Of a stretch of DNA of 64,000 nucleotides, positions 1 through 13,500 are shown piece after piece. Each line of letters begins with the position of its first letter. The stretch's first letter is position 1. The position numbers and the translations under genes are program-made. The notes below the pieces were generated by a model. It searched no databases, was not told where the DNA came from, and saw nothing but the letters and a program-made list of their open reading frames with translations. The DNA comes from Siphonodentalium dalli (taxonomy: Eukaryota > Mollusca > Scaphopoda > Gadilida > Siphonodentaliidae): contig CP136062.1 in the NCBI GenBank assembly GCA_032622095.1, forward strand, positions 51,659,349 to 51,723,348, in the 5' to 3' direction.

Positions 1-16
1 TTAATTCCCAGGGCTA
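1..16. mobile_element. Right end of a CAGCCCTGG-ended element, cut by window edge
   Basis: The first 15 bases read TTAATTCCCAGGGCT. They match the right terminus of the complete element at 49025-49504, which ends TTAATTCCCAGGGCTG. The rest of this copy lies outside the window. Confidence 0.6.
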
Positions 17-135
17 CCAGGATATGTTAGATTAAAGGCACTTAAGGCCTTCGAAGTGGGTTCATGCGAAATAACATAAAAGTCTGTAAAACAACAAACA
101 ACAACAGGTACATGAAAAAAATATATTGACTTTGT

Positions 136-698
136 CAAGCCTTGAAATAGTGTGCCTGTCATTTGCAGAATGAGGTCCCCAGAGGGTGAATATAGTGATG
201 CTACCCTGCATAGCGGGTTAGCATCACCAAATTCACCCTCTGGGAACCTTATTCTGCTGAGTTGTAAGCAGAATGAGGTCCCCAGAGGATGAATTTGGTG
301 ATGCTAGCCCGCTATGCGGGGTAGCATCACTAAATTCACCCTTTGGGGACTTCATTATGCATGGCCTCATCTGCTAAGGGAGAAATAGACTCAGTTTGAA
401 GTTCCCAAATGATGAATATTGTGATGTATACCTATTGGGAACCTCATTTATGCAATGTATCGTCTGCCAATATGGGGATATAGAGAAGCTAAACTAAATA
501 AGAAATAGAATCCATGTGAAGAAGTTTCTTTAGAAATTTGATAGTAAAGAAACATTCCAGAGAAAATGAGGCCTAAGCAGAATGAGGTTCCCAGATGGGG
601 AGTTTAGTGATGCCAGCCTGCTATGCTGGATAGCATCACTAATTTCACCCTCTGGGGACCTCATTCTGCAAATGACAGGCACACTAAACTCAGACTTG
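136..698. mobile_element. Foldback MITE, CAAGYCTGAG family (copy 1)
   Basis: Ends are inverted: CAAGCCTTGAAATAGTGTG on the left and CACACTAAACTCAGACTTG on the right. Inside each end is a palindromic arm with GCAGAATGAGGTCCCC, GGTGAATTTAGTGATGCTA and the reverse complement. A central spacer holds a weaker hairpin around TTCCCAAATGRTGAATATTG. This copy has one extra arm pair (about 268-350). No coding capacity is seen. Open frames here that translate as RMRSPEGEFSDA are reads through the palindrome. Confidence 0.85.
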
Positions 699-789
699 AT
701 GTCAAAACCATTGTTATGTAAACATTACTGTTACACTGGAATATAATACTGATAAAAGTCCAAATAGTCTAATAAGATACCAAATTTAA

Positions 790-1084
790 GGCCAAAACAA
801 AATAGACCTGTGTTTCTGGTGACCCGCCCGCCCCTAATCCGGCAGCCCGACCATTTTCATTTTATTTATTTTGCAAAATTAGTAAGCATCTAAATTTTTT
901 TTGTGTGTAAATCGTTTCATTTCCATGTAAAACAGACACGTGTATTGTTAAGCCAAATATTATACCAAACTTCAATTAGGTCACTGCCGAATCGAACTTA
1001 TTTTTTCATGTTTTATTCAATAAAACAATAAATTACAGTAGGGGGGGGTTGAACAGAAACACAGGTATATATTTTGTTTTGGCC
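790..1084. mobile_element. PIF/Harbinger-like MITE with GGCC ends
   Basis: Starts GGCCAAAACAAAATA and ends with the inverted form TATTTTGTTTTGGCC. It is flanked on both sides by TAA (787-789 and 1085-1087), a 3-bp TWA duplication typical of PIF/Harbinger. The inverted ends extend about 34 bp, past ACCTGTGTTTCTG. It lies downstream of the CNNM stop codon. A possible CNNM polyadenylation signal (AATAAA on the minus strand, 1012-1017) falls inside it. Confidence 0.7.
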
Positions 1085-1362
1085 TAATCAAAACTTGATG
1101 GTAAACATAGAAAAAGGTCAGAGAAATCATATTCAGACTAAAATATTTAAAATTACTGCACAATTAGTGATGTTTGTTGATAAATCACTGTAACAGTTTT
1201 GTTTACATAACATTGGTTTCAACATACAAATTTTCGTTCTTGCAGAATAATGAATATAAGAACAAAGTTTATCTATTTCTTAATGTTCTTCTTAGCGGTA
1301 ATGTTTTTACAGACTTTTATATTTTTGCACAATTCTACCCACTGCGAGTGCCTTGTATCCCT

Positions 1363-1835
1363 TTAAATACTACTACTGAACAGGGGAGAAAACTCCTCAT
1401 TATCACCTTCATGCTTGTTCGCTTCCTCATCTGTAATTTTAACTTCCACATCACCTGAATCCAGCATTTCTGTCTTGTTCCTCTTACTGCTTGCATTGTG
1501 GGTAACTATTAAATTTGATTCGCTAGTCCTGTCGGTAAGCTTTTCTTGCGATATCACACCACTGTCGTCTGCTAAATGGCTAAATTCGTCGTCTGTCAAG
1601 AATGCACTGTTATTCGCTTGGGTGTTGGCGACCTTCCACTCGTTTTCGCTCCACTTTGTTCCAAATCGTTCCTTCAGTAAATTAGCCCGCTTCGCAGCAA
1701 TGTACTGGCCCTGATATATTTTGAGAAACTGCACATTTCCGATAACTCGCAGTGAGAAATCAGGGATAAACATCCGAGTCACCATACAAACAGAGTCAAC
1801 TCGGCCTGCAGGTTTCGTATTTTCTTCACTTACGC
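1363..1835 (-). CDS. CNNM: CNNM terminal coding exon
   Basis: The acceptor is TTGTTTTTCAG just above 1835. The exon opens in phase with the preceding one, whose last base T joins GC to make a Cys codon, and runs 156 further residues to TAA at 1365-1363. It starts VSEENTKPAGRVDSVCM and continues with DFSLRVIGNVQFLKI, matching the segment that closes the CNNM cyclic-nucleotide-homology domain (DFS-R---VQ-LKI pattern). The YIAAKRANLL helix follows. The last 90 or so residues are acidic and Ser/Thr-rich and look disordered, as is usual for CNNM tails. A candidate poly(A) signal lies about 345 bp further on, inside a Harbinger-like MITE. Confidence 0.93.
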
Positions 1836-4800
1836 CTGAAAAACAAAAAGCGGCAAACAATATTAACTCATTGGCAGGTAGAACAACATTTATGTCGCAT
1901 TAAGGTTGGCGGGTGGAACTAGTTTATGTCGTTTACGGTAGTTCTAGGATAATATGTTCTGTGTAACTTTTCATAGAAAATATGCGGATGGATATTATTT
2001 TTATTATTTAAATTAATTTGTGCGTTTAACAAAGTTTTTTGTACGATTAATTTCTTACAATAGGCCAATGTTATAATATTACTCAGATTATTTGCAAAAT
2101 ACAGTAATTCCCTAAATAATCGATCCCTTAACCACAGCAGAATTATGGGTAACTTTTCAGGATTTAGTCGGAAATATGGCTTGTTCCCATTCATCGGAAA
2201 GATTTCAGTGAGAGCTTTCTGATGAATGGCAACAAGCCATATTTCCGACTAAATCCTGAAAAGTTACCCATAATTCTGCTGTGGTTAACCCTTTACCCAA
2301 CAAACCGGCCAAAACCGGCCAAATAAAGCTTCAACAGCCTAAAATATCTTCGGTCTGTCTCAATAAAACCATACAAATATGGATATCATTGGAACCGGCT
2401 CATTGACCACATTGTGATGGTTATAGTTATGCCCTGTGCCAATGCATTCTCTTATATATGCGAGTCGACCATAGGTCGCCTCGCATATATAAGAGAATGC
2501 ATTGGCCTAACAAAAATCTTTTTTAAAAACTTTTTACCATTTTTTCTTACATTCTTTAACAATTTTATAATTTTTAATGTGTTAAGCCAATGCATTCTCT
2601 TATATATGCGAGGCGACCTATGGTCGACTCGCATATATAAGAGAATGCATTGGCACAGGGCCATTCTGTTGGGTAAAGGGTTAAGGGGTCGATTACTTAG
2701 GGCATTACCGGTACTGTATATTCACCCATAGATATGATGTCATAAACTCACCCACCAAAGGATTATAATCCTTTCATTACTGAGTATTTGGTAAAGAAAG
2801 TGCAATGCTCAAGACTACAAATAGTGTGTCTTGTCATTTGCAAAATGAGGTCCCCAGTCGGTGAATTTAGTGATGCTATCCCGTATAGTGGGCTACCATC
2901 ACCAAATTCACCCTCTGGGAACCTCATTCTGCTTAGACTTCAACTTCTATGGAAGACCTAGAATCAGATTGAAGTTCCCCAGTTGAAGTTTGTGATGTTC
3001 ACCCATTAGTCCCCTCGATTATGCATTTTATCTGCTGCAAATTAGGGGATATAGAAACTTCCCAGAAGAGAAAAAGTAACTAAAAACAATGTTAATTTGA
3101 GACTATAGATACTTCCCAGAAGATGAGCCCTATCAGAATGAGTTCCCCAGAGGGTGAATTTGGTGATGCTAACCCTCTGGGGACCTCATTCTGCAAATGA
3201 CAGACACACTATATGCAGGCTTGGCGATGCTAAGCATGACATATGCCCCGACACTCTGTTTGGAGAGTCGTAATGATAAATATTTGTGTGGAAGAAACAT
3301 TAAGATGATGTACTTTCAAAGGTCCATCGTAACTCTGGTGAAAATCAATGGATAAAGCTCAGTGTATGGTAGTCCAAGTTTGATTGGACGTAAACCAGCT
3401 GATGATATCTGTAGGAATAATACTAGATTACATTGATTACATGGCATATATTCTGTGCGAAATTTAACATACATGATATAGCAATGCCCTAATTAATCGA
3501 CTCCTTAACCACAGCAGAATTATGGTAAATTTAGTCGGAAATATGGCTTGTTGCCATTCATCGGAAAGCTCTCCCCAAGCCATATTTCCGAATATAATAT
3601 AATATGCCATGTAACTAGGATAACTCACGTTTAATCTGTGTTTTATTTTATGCTCAGAGAAAGTTGCGAGGTCAAATGAGTTTGTTATCTTTTCAAATTA
3701 TGCAAACATTGTGATAAAATATATTTTTCACATCATATTACTACTTTCAGTTGACAACTCTTGTGGAGATCAGAACAAATATAATGTCTTCTATGGTTAC
3801 TTTCACAATCGTGACATTTTATTACCGTCATTTGGTTACTTTACACTTATAGAAGAGTAAGGCAACCACAAGCCATGAAATAGTGTGTCTGTCATTTGCA
3901 GAATGAGGTCCCCAGAGGGTGAATTTAGTGATGCTACCCCCGCATAGCGGGATAGCATCACCAAATTCACCCTCTGGGAACCTCATTCAAATTGTAAGAT
4001 AAATATTAATATCGTTGCCAGTTTTATCATATCAGTTCGGTATTTTGGGTTTTCATCTTCAGTATGGTAATAGGTTAAAACAAAATTTACAGGCATGTTT
4101 GGGATCACAGTGAAATTACTTAAGTGTTATGTTATTTGTTTTGCAATTAGTAGTACAATGTTTTAGTATTTTATCTTGTATACCTGCCACCTATCTCTCT
4201 ATCCTTTAAGATAAGAAGTTTTCAAACTCCAGGTTATAAACAAAACGAGAGGCCGATCACGATCAGCAGATGTTTAATCCATACCTTGGGGATAGTGATC
4301 AGCTATTTGCAGCTTGGACACTAAAATCCATAACAGTCAATGTTAATCTTCAAAGATTAAAACAATTTTATTTTTTTGTTCAAAAGGGCCATAACTCCAT
4401 AAAAAAAATTTGGATCAAACCCAAATTCGAATTCAATCTGTATTTAATTATATGCAAAATATAAATGAGAGGCCGATCATCCCTTGGCGATAATAAATAG
4501 CTATGATCGGAATCATAATCTAGAGTTTTTATGTTGACTTACAGAGTATACTGAACATTATGTACTAATGAAGTACATTAATAGGCGATTTGAGTACCTT
4601 ATTGCTGTTATATATAACTTAATGCAAGGTGATTTGAGGCGATTTGAGTACCTCATTGCTGTTAAATATAATTTAATGTAAGGCGATTTGAGTACCTCAT
4701 TGCTGTTAAATATAATTTAATGTAAGGCGATTTGAGTACCTCATTGCTGTTAAATATAATTTAATGTAAGGCGATTTGAGTACCTCATTGCTGTTAAATA

Positions 4801-7800
4801 TAATTTAATGTAAGGCGATTTGAGTACCTCATTGCTGTTAAATATAATTTAATGTAAGGTGATTTGAGTACCTCCATTGCTGTTAAATATAATTTAATGT
4901 AAGGCGATTTGAGTACCTCCATTGCTGTTAAATATAACTTAATGTAAGACGAATTGAGGCGATTTGAGTACCTCATTGCTGTTAAATATAACTTAATGTA
5001 AGGCGATTTGAGTACCTCCATTGTTGTTAAATATAATTTAATGAGGAAATATGCAGCAAACTGCAACTGATCATAGTCAGTGCTATCTGTATTTTTAGAG
5101 TTATTGTTCTTTCCTGAAAAGGTAAACAAAACTGTAACAGCTGCATAGTTACCAACGGCGACTTCCACATGCGGAAACTGGAGTGTTATTGGTATTAAAC
5201 AAAAATAAGAAAAAATTCCTTCTACTTTTTCATATTCGTCTCGATAATAAAAGTTTAACAAACGTGGTATGATCTTTCAGCAGTACAAACTGAGAACACC
5301 TACTGTATCTTTGTCAGACTTAACATATATAGGTAAATTACACTTTTTTTTATAGGAAGCACGCAGTCATACACTTTTGAGAATTAGAGCCACTATTAAT
5401 AAGGTTTGATTACTTTTGAAGTGAGTATATGTTAGGTTATGTTAAAATTTGTTCAGTTAGTTGATCAATACTGTCGGTCAGATAAACAAAATAGTTTGTT
5501 TTCAAGTTGAGGCATTCCCGGAGAAAATAACTACAGTAATGCCCTAAATAATCGACTCCTTAACCACAGCAGAACTATGGGTAACTTTTCATGATTTAGT
5601 CGGAAATATGGCTTGTTGCCATTCATCGGAAAGCTCTCATTGAGAGCTTTCCGATGAATGGCAACAAGCTATATTTCCGACTAAATCCTGAAAAATTACC
5701 CATAATTCTGCTGTGGTTAAAGTGATGTGAAACACTCCGGCATGATGATCAAATAGATATGGCGAATAATCTGTTCAAATTAGTAATTTTTATAAATATA
5801 ATATCCAAATTGACAACACACACCGACATTCTTATACATAAAATAAATGCAGTGACTCTCGATGTGAAATCGTTTTCGTTAGTTTATCGCCAATAGATGC
5901 GCACCGAATCGAGTAGTAAATATTTACAATTGAGAGTAGTTCTGACGATGTTTTCTATGGAGTGGTATGGTCGATTTGCTTCAAATTTTTGGCGATGTTA
6001 GTAGAATGTTACATTACTCCAGTTGTCATAGCACCTGAATACTAACTTATCAGTTTCACGCACCCGAACAAGTACATAATATGTCTTTAAGGAGTCGATT
6101 ATTTCGGGCAATACTGTATTTTGTTTATCAGGCCTTCGATTAGAAAGCTACAGTATGTTCCCATAATTAAACGTTGTGTGGTGCTTGCCTCAAAACCAGG
6201 GAGTATTATTTGCCCATCCACCTCAGTTACCTTAAAGGTGAGCTCCCAGTAACCCGCATGCATTTCTGTTACAAAGAGGCATAATACTCTTAATTATCTT
6301 TCCTCAGGACACAAAACATATGCAAAGGTACAGTAATAGATTTACTGTTCTTCAGCTATAGTAATGCCATAAATAATCGACTGCTTAATCACAGCAGAAT
6401 TATGGGTAATTTTTCAGGATTTAGTCGGAAATATGACTTGTTGCCATTCATCGGAAAGCTCTCACTGAGAGCTTTCAGATGAATGGCAACAAGTCATATT
6501 TCCGAGAGCTTTCCGATGAATGGCAACAAGCCATATTTCCGACTAAATCCTGAAAAATTACCCATAATTCTGCTGTGGTTAAGCAGTCGATTATTTAGGG
6601 CATTACTGTAGTTACAAAGTTAAAAAATATTTTTATATTCATTTATGCTCAAAAAACAGATAATTTGGTTAACAGTATATACATATATATACTACGGTAT
6701 GTACGGCACAAAACAAATATTTTATTATATATCTTGATGTACATCGACGTTTGGTTTTGAACAGAGTTGTACCAATATAGGCCTACATTAGTTTTCACGG
6801 CAAAGTGCACATGCAACCTGTACTAACACAAACTGTGTCAAGGGGCATAGTTTTATTGTCAGTCAAGGCTAGGTTATCAAGATTTATCTGATTTTCCATC
6901 TGCATAAAAAATTCCTCCTTGTAAATTTTAAAACTGTTTTTTTTCAGGTCAGTTAATGGACTCGCAATTGACATTCAGAACTAAATGTTCTTGTCCCCTT
7001 CTAGTTTCCGAATGTCCAGTCGCTCTTCCACTAACCCTATATAAATAAAGATGGATTATCTCTTTAAATAACAAATTTGAAATAGTTGTGTGGGTATCAA
7101 ATAATAAATATGAATTGAAGACCCTTGTCCGGAAAGGCTTGTATCAATTAATATTGATTTTATTTCGAATATTTTATTATGATTAATTGGGACACTTTAT
7201 TTGTCTATTTTTAGTACATTTGGGTGATACCATATAGCGATAGAGAGCATTAGGCTGTTCCTATAGCTACGTATCAAACATAAAATGTTCCAGATTGATT
7301 GATTGTATTGTTTTATTCCATAGTAATAAGCGACAATGAGTCTAATTAATGTTTATTGTGACAAAATTATGCAATAAAATTTCTGGTCTCTGTTAACAGT
7401 AAACACTATTGTTTGTTAGCTGAACAACGAAATCTTTTTGAGACCAGAAAATATTCGAAATAAAATAAATATTAATCGATAGAAGCATTTCCGGACAGGA
7501 TTCCTCGATTCATACCTAATATTTTATACCCCGGTAACTATATGATACATGTTTACAAAGAGATAATCCACCTATAAACATTGTGCATTGCTCGCCTCAA
7601 AACCAGGGAGAATTATTTGACCACGGCAAGCTCCCAGTAACCTGTATGCATTTTTGTTATAGAGAGACATATATGTGATGCACCATATAAAATCCAGTCG
7701 TAAGTCGGGATTTTTTTTTACCCTGTGCCAATGCATTCTCTTATATATGCGAGTCGACCATAGGTCGCCTCGCATATATAAGAGAATGCATTGGCCTAAC

Positions 7801-10472
7801 AATTTTTTTCAATTTTATAATTTCACCCATACAGAGCCCCAGACAAACATGAGCAGACAACACTCTTCTATATATGTGTGGGGCTCCCTGCAGGGTAATG
7901 GATGTTTTTTATTTTATGTCAGCCCACGTCTCGCAACTTTTTTACGCCCCCCCCCCCCCCCTGTTATGTCCTTAAAAATTGTAAGAAACATTCATTTAAA
8001 AAAATTGATAAAAAACTGTTAGACCAATGCATTCTCTAATATATGCGAGGCGACCTATGGTCGACTCGCATATATAAGAGAATGCATTGGCACAGGGTAA
8101 AAAAATCCCGACTTACGACTGGATTTTATATGGCGGGTCACATATATACTCTTAATAATCTTTCCACATAGTGAGTAATGTTTGTGTTAACAGGTCTGAT
8201 ACATCCTGAATTTAAACTAGTATAGTTGAATATGGTTTTTGCTAATTCACAAGTTCAATAAAAGAGGCATAAACCAAAGCAAATAATACAGATATAGTTT
8301 TAAAATAGTGTCAGATGTTAGTTCAGCACCAAGCCTTGAAATAGTGTGTCTGTCATTTGCAGAATGAGGTCCCCAGAGGGTAAATTTAGTGATGCTAGCA
8401 TCACCAAATTCACCCTCTGGGAACCTCACTCTGCTGAGGTGTAAGCAGAATGAGGTCCCCAGAGGGTGAATTTGGTGATGCTAGCCCGCTATGCAAATGA
8501 CAGACACACTATTTCAAGGCTTGTTCACTACTACTTTCGTCTCCGTAATGAAATCACTTGAGAATGAAAGTATCCTTGCAAGTGTTCCATGACATTTAAA
8601 GATACTTAATCCGATTTAACGCTCCTAAATTACTATTTCTTTGGCTTCAGGGGTAAATAATATAATTCGAGTCGATGAACCCACCCATCAAAGCTCAGAG
8701 TGATCAGATATTAATTTCTGAAGTTTGTTATTTCAATGGTTTGTGGCCCAGAAACATGCCATCAAAAGGATGACCTCGGTCAAAATTGCAGATGAAGATG
8801 GATAACTCTAAAAATAAGTGGTAATACGGCAAAATTTCGTGAATACTCAAATGATAATGCGGCCATATTTTGTTGAACAAAATGTTGATAAATAACACGT
8901 TTTGGGAAATTTGATACGGTTGTTGTTGTTGTTTCTTGATGATATCGGGACCCTCTGATCAGATTTAGTACATTAAGGGGGTATACGGCCATTCATTCGA
9001 TCTGAAGATTGGCTTTACCTTTTCAGCCTGTATTGTAACTTCACCCAAATGCACTAGAGCAATCGTGATAAATACCAAGCATGTAAATGGTATCATGCAT
9101 GAAAACCCAATGGGTACTACAACAAAATTCAACCTCATATTGTGTTGAGTAGATACAGAGTTTCCGCTAGGGTAAAAATATTGGGTCCACTTGATATGAC
9201 TGGCCAAACATGGATCGGCTAGCCATTGGTGATTTTTTAAATTTAACCCTTTGAGTGCCACGGGCCGATCTCATCAGCCCTAATTTACGTTCTGTAAAAT
9301 CGGCCCTAAAAAACAATAAAAAATTAAATTTGTTTTGAGTATGCTTAAAGGGTGGATTATCTCTTTGTAAACATGTATTATATAGTTACCGGGGTATAAA
9401 ATATTAGATTTGAATCGAAGACTCCTGTCCGGAAATGCTTCTATCGATTAATATTAATTTTATTTCGAATATTTTCTGGTCTAAAAAGGTGTGTTTGTTC
9501 AGCTAACGAACAATAGTGGTTACTGTTAACAGAGACCAGAAATTATATTGTGCAATTTTGTCACAAAATAAACGTTAATTATACTCATTATCGCTTATAT
9601 CTGTGGAACAAAACAATACAAACAACCAATCTGTGACATTTGACATTCGTTGCGTAGCCGTAGGAACAGCCCAGTGCTCTATATCGCAATACGGTCTCAT
9701 CCGAATGGTCGGTTCTAAAAATAGTAACATAAACGGGCCCGATTTAATATTCGAAATAAAATCAATATTAATTGATAGAAGCTTTTCCGGACATAGGTCT
9801 TCAGTTCATATCTATTATTTTATACCCACGCAACTATTTAAAATTGTTATTTAAAGAGATAATCCATCTTTAAGCATGCTATAGGGCATGTTATAACTCA
9901 AAACTATCACCAAGTATTCATAGTAATAATTTTGATGCCATGAAAAACGTAAGATTCCCTGGCCCTAAACCTACAAAATAAGCCTGTTAAAGAATATAAG
10001 AAACAATTATTAAAATTGTAAAAAATTGTAAAAAATAATAACAAATGATGAAAAATTGTTAGGCCAATGCATTCTCTTATATATGCGAGGCGACTTATGG
10101 TCGACTCGCATATATAAGAGAATGCATTGGCACAGGGTATATGGGTTGATACAAAAAATCGGACCTGGCACTCAAAGGGTTAATATCCAGAAACCCTCAT
10201 TTTCTTGCACCAGGGAAGATCTAGATACGTTTTATAAGTAATAATTCATTAGAATTTGAGACCAGGAACGAAATAATAGATGCAAGTAATCCTGTACCAA
10301 TATTTATTATTTAAAAATGTATAAACAGCAAAAAAAAATTCTAGCAGCAAATTTAAAGTTATGGCTCATATAACGTATAGGATATGGAAATGAATGCCAG
10401 TCATTTTTTCACAGAATGTATAGTCAGAAATAAATTATTTTTATGGATTTACACCGGTGTCCCACGACATGT

Positions 10473-10522
<50 letters not shown>

Positions 10523-13500
10523 GATAAACTGGTTTTACCTAGTTTATCTCCCCCCCGCCCTGATCATCTTCCCCCACGCCTGAATTTTTCATACCTTAAC
10601 ATCTATTGGCGGGATAGTCTCATTTTATCATTCACTATGACTATGTGACTTAGAAAAACTATCATTGGTGGCAAGGAAGCATGTCTTTTCTTCGGCAGAG
10701 ACATTATTGTTCAGATTTTTTTTTATTGAAAATCACCCAGTTTATCCCCCCCCCCCGCCTGATTTTTTTTTACCTCAACATCTAATGGCGAGTTAGTCTC
10801 ATTTTATCGTTCACTATCACTATGTGACTAAGAAAAACTATCATAGGTGACAAGGAAGCATGATTTTTCTGTAAAAGAGACAATAATTGAAATTTACCTA
10901 ATTTATCTTCAACTGTGAAACACTCTATGAATTACCATTCAGTTTTATGTGAGACTGTTCTTCTAAATGCATTCAACAAATAGCCTCAGACATGTTCACC
11001 AAATGAAGCTTTCATTTAATATTTTTATTATGTAAATATCATTCAATATGAAGTATTATTGATACACACTGATAATCGACTCCTTAACCACAGCTGCATT
11101 ATGGGTAATTTTTCAGGATTTAGTTGAGAACTTTCCGACGAATGACAACAAGCCATATTTCGTACTAAATCTTGAAAAATTAACAAAATAATTCTGCTGT
11201 GGTTAACCCTTTCAGTGCCAAGTCCGATTTTTGTATCAACCCATATTTCCTTGATCATTTCCCAAATTTATTGATTATAATAATGTGAAACATTGATGGA
11301 AAGAGCTCTTCTATGTATCCCCTGAATAGATTGGAAATTTCCCATTTCGATAAATCGGTTCCTCATTTTTGTTTATTAGTACATGATGAATTGACTGGAG
11401 TCGGGACTTGACAAGCTGCTAAAATCAACCTTATCGAGTTGTTGCATGTAATGAAAACAAATGAGTGTTCCCTTACGAATTTTCATCGCACATATGTACA
11501 TTATTGAAATTACAATTGTCCACAATCTTATCTATAGGTGCAAGAATCACAGGTAATAAATACCTAAGGAGGATCTACAACACATTATATTGAGGTGCCC
11601 CATCAGGATAGACAATAGAACACACTGACGTCGTCGAAATCTCGGCCACGAAAAATACTACAGTAACACCCTAAATAATCGACTCCTTAAACACAGCAGA
11701 ATTATGGGTAACTTTTCAGGATTTAGTTGGAAATATGGCTTGTTGCATTCATCGGAAAGCTCTCAGTGAGAACTTTCCGATGAATGGCAACAAGCCATAT
11801 TTCTGACTAAATCCTGAAAAGTTACCCATAATTCTGCTGTGGTTAAGGAGTCGATTACTTAGAGCATTTCTGTAGACTTTCAAAATGTTACCGGTAAATG
11901 GCAAACTTATGAAATAAATGTCTGTCTTTACTCATACATTTATTTGCCCAAACCCTTAGATGAGATGAGGGTTGTGGGCTACAGGTGGGTGTCGAGGATG
12001 AAATCGGCAGACTCATGTGCAAAGCGGGAGATTAAACGGGTCTGTCGGCATGCTAATTTATCGGTACTAGGAAATACTGATTCAAATTTTGTTTTATTTG
12101 GCAATCAAAAGTGGGTCTGTTTATCGGAGCCTGTGGAAGAATAACTAGCATGGAAACCAATCAGAAAATTCATTATGTTACTAAAGAATATTGTCTAATG
12201 GTGTGTAATACATACAGAACCACACAGGCATGTATTTTACTTTACTTTACTGCACTGTTTGTAATGCCGCAAGTTACAACTTGAGACTAACAGCTAACAT
12301 TGCGCCACAACTAAGTTCACTTTTCTGTGTGGTCTGTCTATTTGTATGCTTGGTTTTGAGCGAGACTTTTCTCATGATAACATAAAACATAAGCTCTATT
12401 TCTACAGAAAATAGTATGACTGAATAAGTTAACCCTTTACCCAACAGAAGGGCCCTGTGCCAATGCATTCTCTTATATATGCGAGTCGACCATAGGTCGC
12501 CTCGCATATATAAGAGAATGCATTGGCTTAACACATTAAAAATTATAAAATTGTTAAAGAATGTAAGAAAAAATGGTAAAAAAAGATTTTTTTAGGCCAA
12601 TGCATTCTCTTATATATGCGAGGCGACCTATGGTCGACTCGCATATATAAGAGAATGCATTGGCACAGGGCATAACTGTAACCATCACAATGTGGTCAAT
12701 GAGCCGGTTCCAATGATATCCATATTTGTATGGTTTTATTGAGACAGACCCAAGATAATTTAAGCTGTTGCAGCTTTATTTGGCCGTTTTTGGCCGGTTT
12801 GTTGGGTAAAGGGTTAATGGGTTGTTCTTTGTGAAATAAAGAAATAATAGAATTGACTTGAAATATGCTCAATTTTGTTGTTGAAATTTGGCAGCATAGA
12901 ACAATGCATACCGGGAAATAAAATTGACTGAGAAGTGGAGTTTCGGCCGAAACTCAATCAAATGATTACACGGTGGGTAAATTGATACGCATGATGAGAA
13001 AGAGATCTAATCATATCGATGTTAGAATCCATGTCATCCAACAGATAATAATACTTACAAGACAGTAAACTAGCTCCAAATGCAGTGAATGGTCCCGCCA
13101 CAAATGTCAGACTTTCTTTACCTATCACAATTTCACAGGTTCCTGCAATTACAATATCAAATAAATGAAATTACAAACAAGGGTTAACAAATGGAATGTC
13201 AAATAAATGAAATTACAACCAAGGGTTAACAAATGGAATGTCAAATAAATGAAATTACAGCCAAGGGTTAAGAACCGGAACGCCAAACAATGAAATTACA
13301 ACCAAGGGTTAGCAACTCGGGCCTTAAAATCCATTAAATTTTGCGAGAAATCAAAACAGTGTTACAGGGAATCAAGACTTTTTACGAGAATCAGAATTAG
13401 ATTATGGTTTACGTCAGATTTTAACGCCTGCAACTGGAATGTCAAATAAATGAAATTACAGCCAAGGGTTAAGAACCGGAACGCCAATCAATGAAATTAC

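Noticed and set aside
10056-10241. Recurring small open frames reading LLYMRGDLWSTRIYKRMHWHR in many places on both strands
   Set aside because: They are translations of the 69-bp palindrome itself, so the same peptide appears on both strands. No start context or conservation beyond the DNA repeat.
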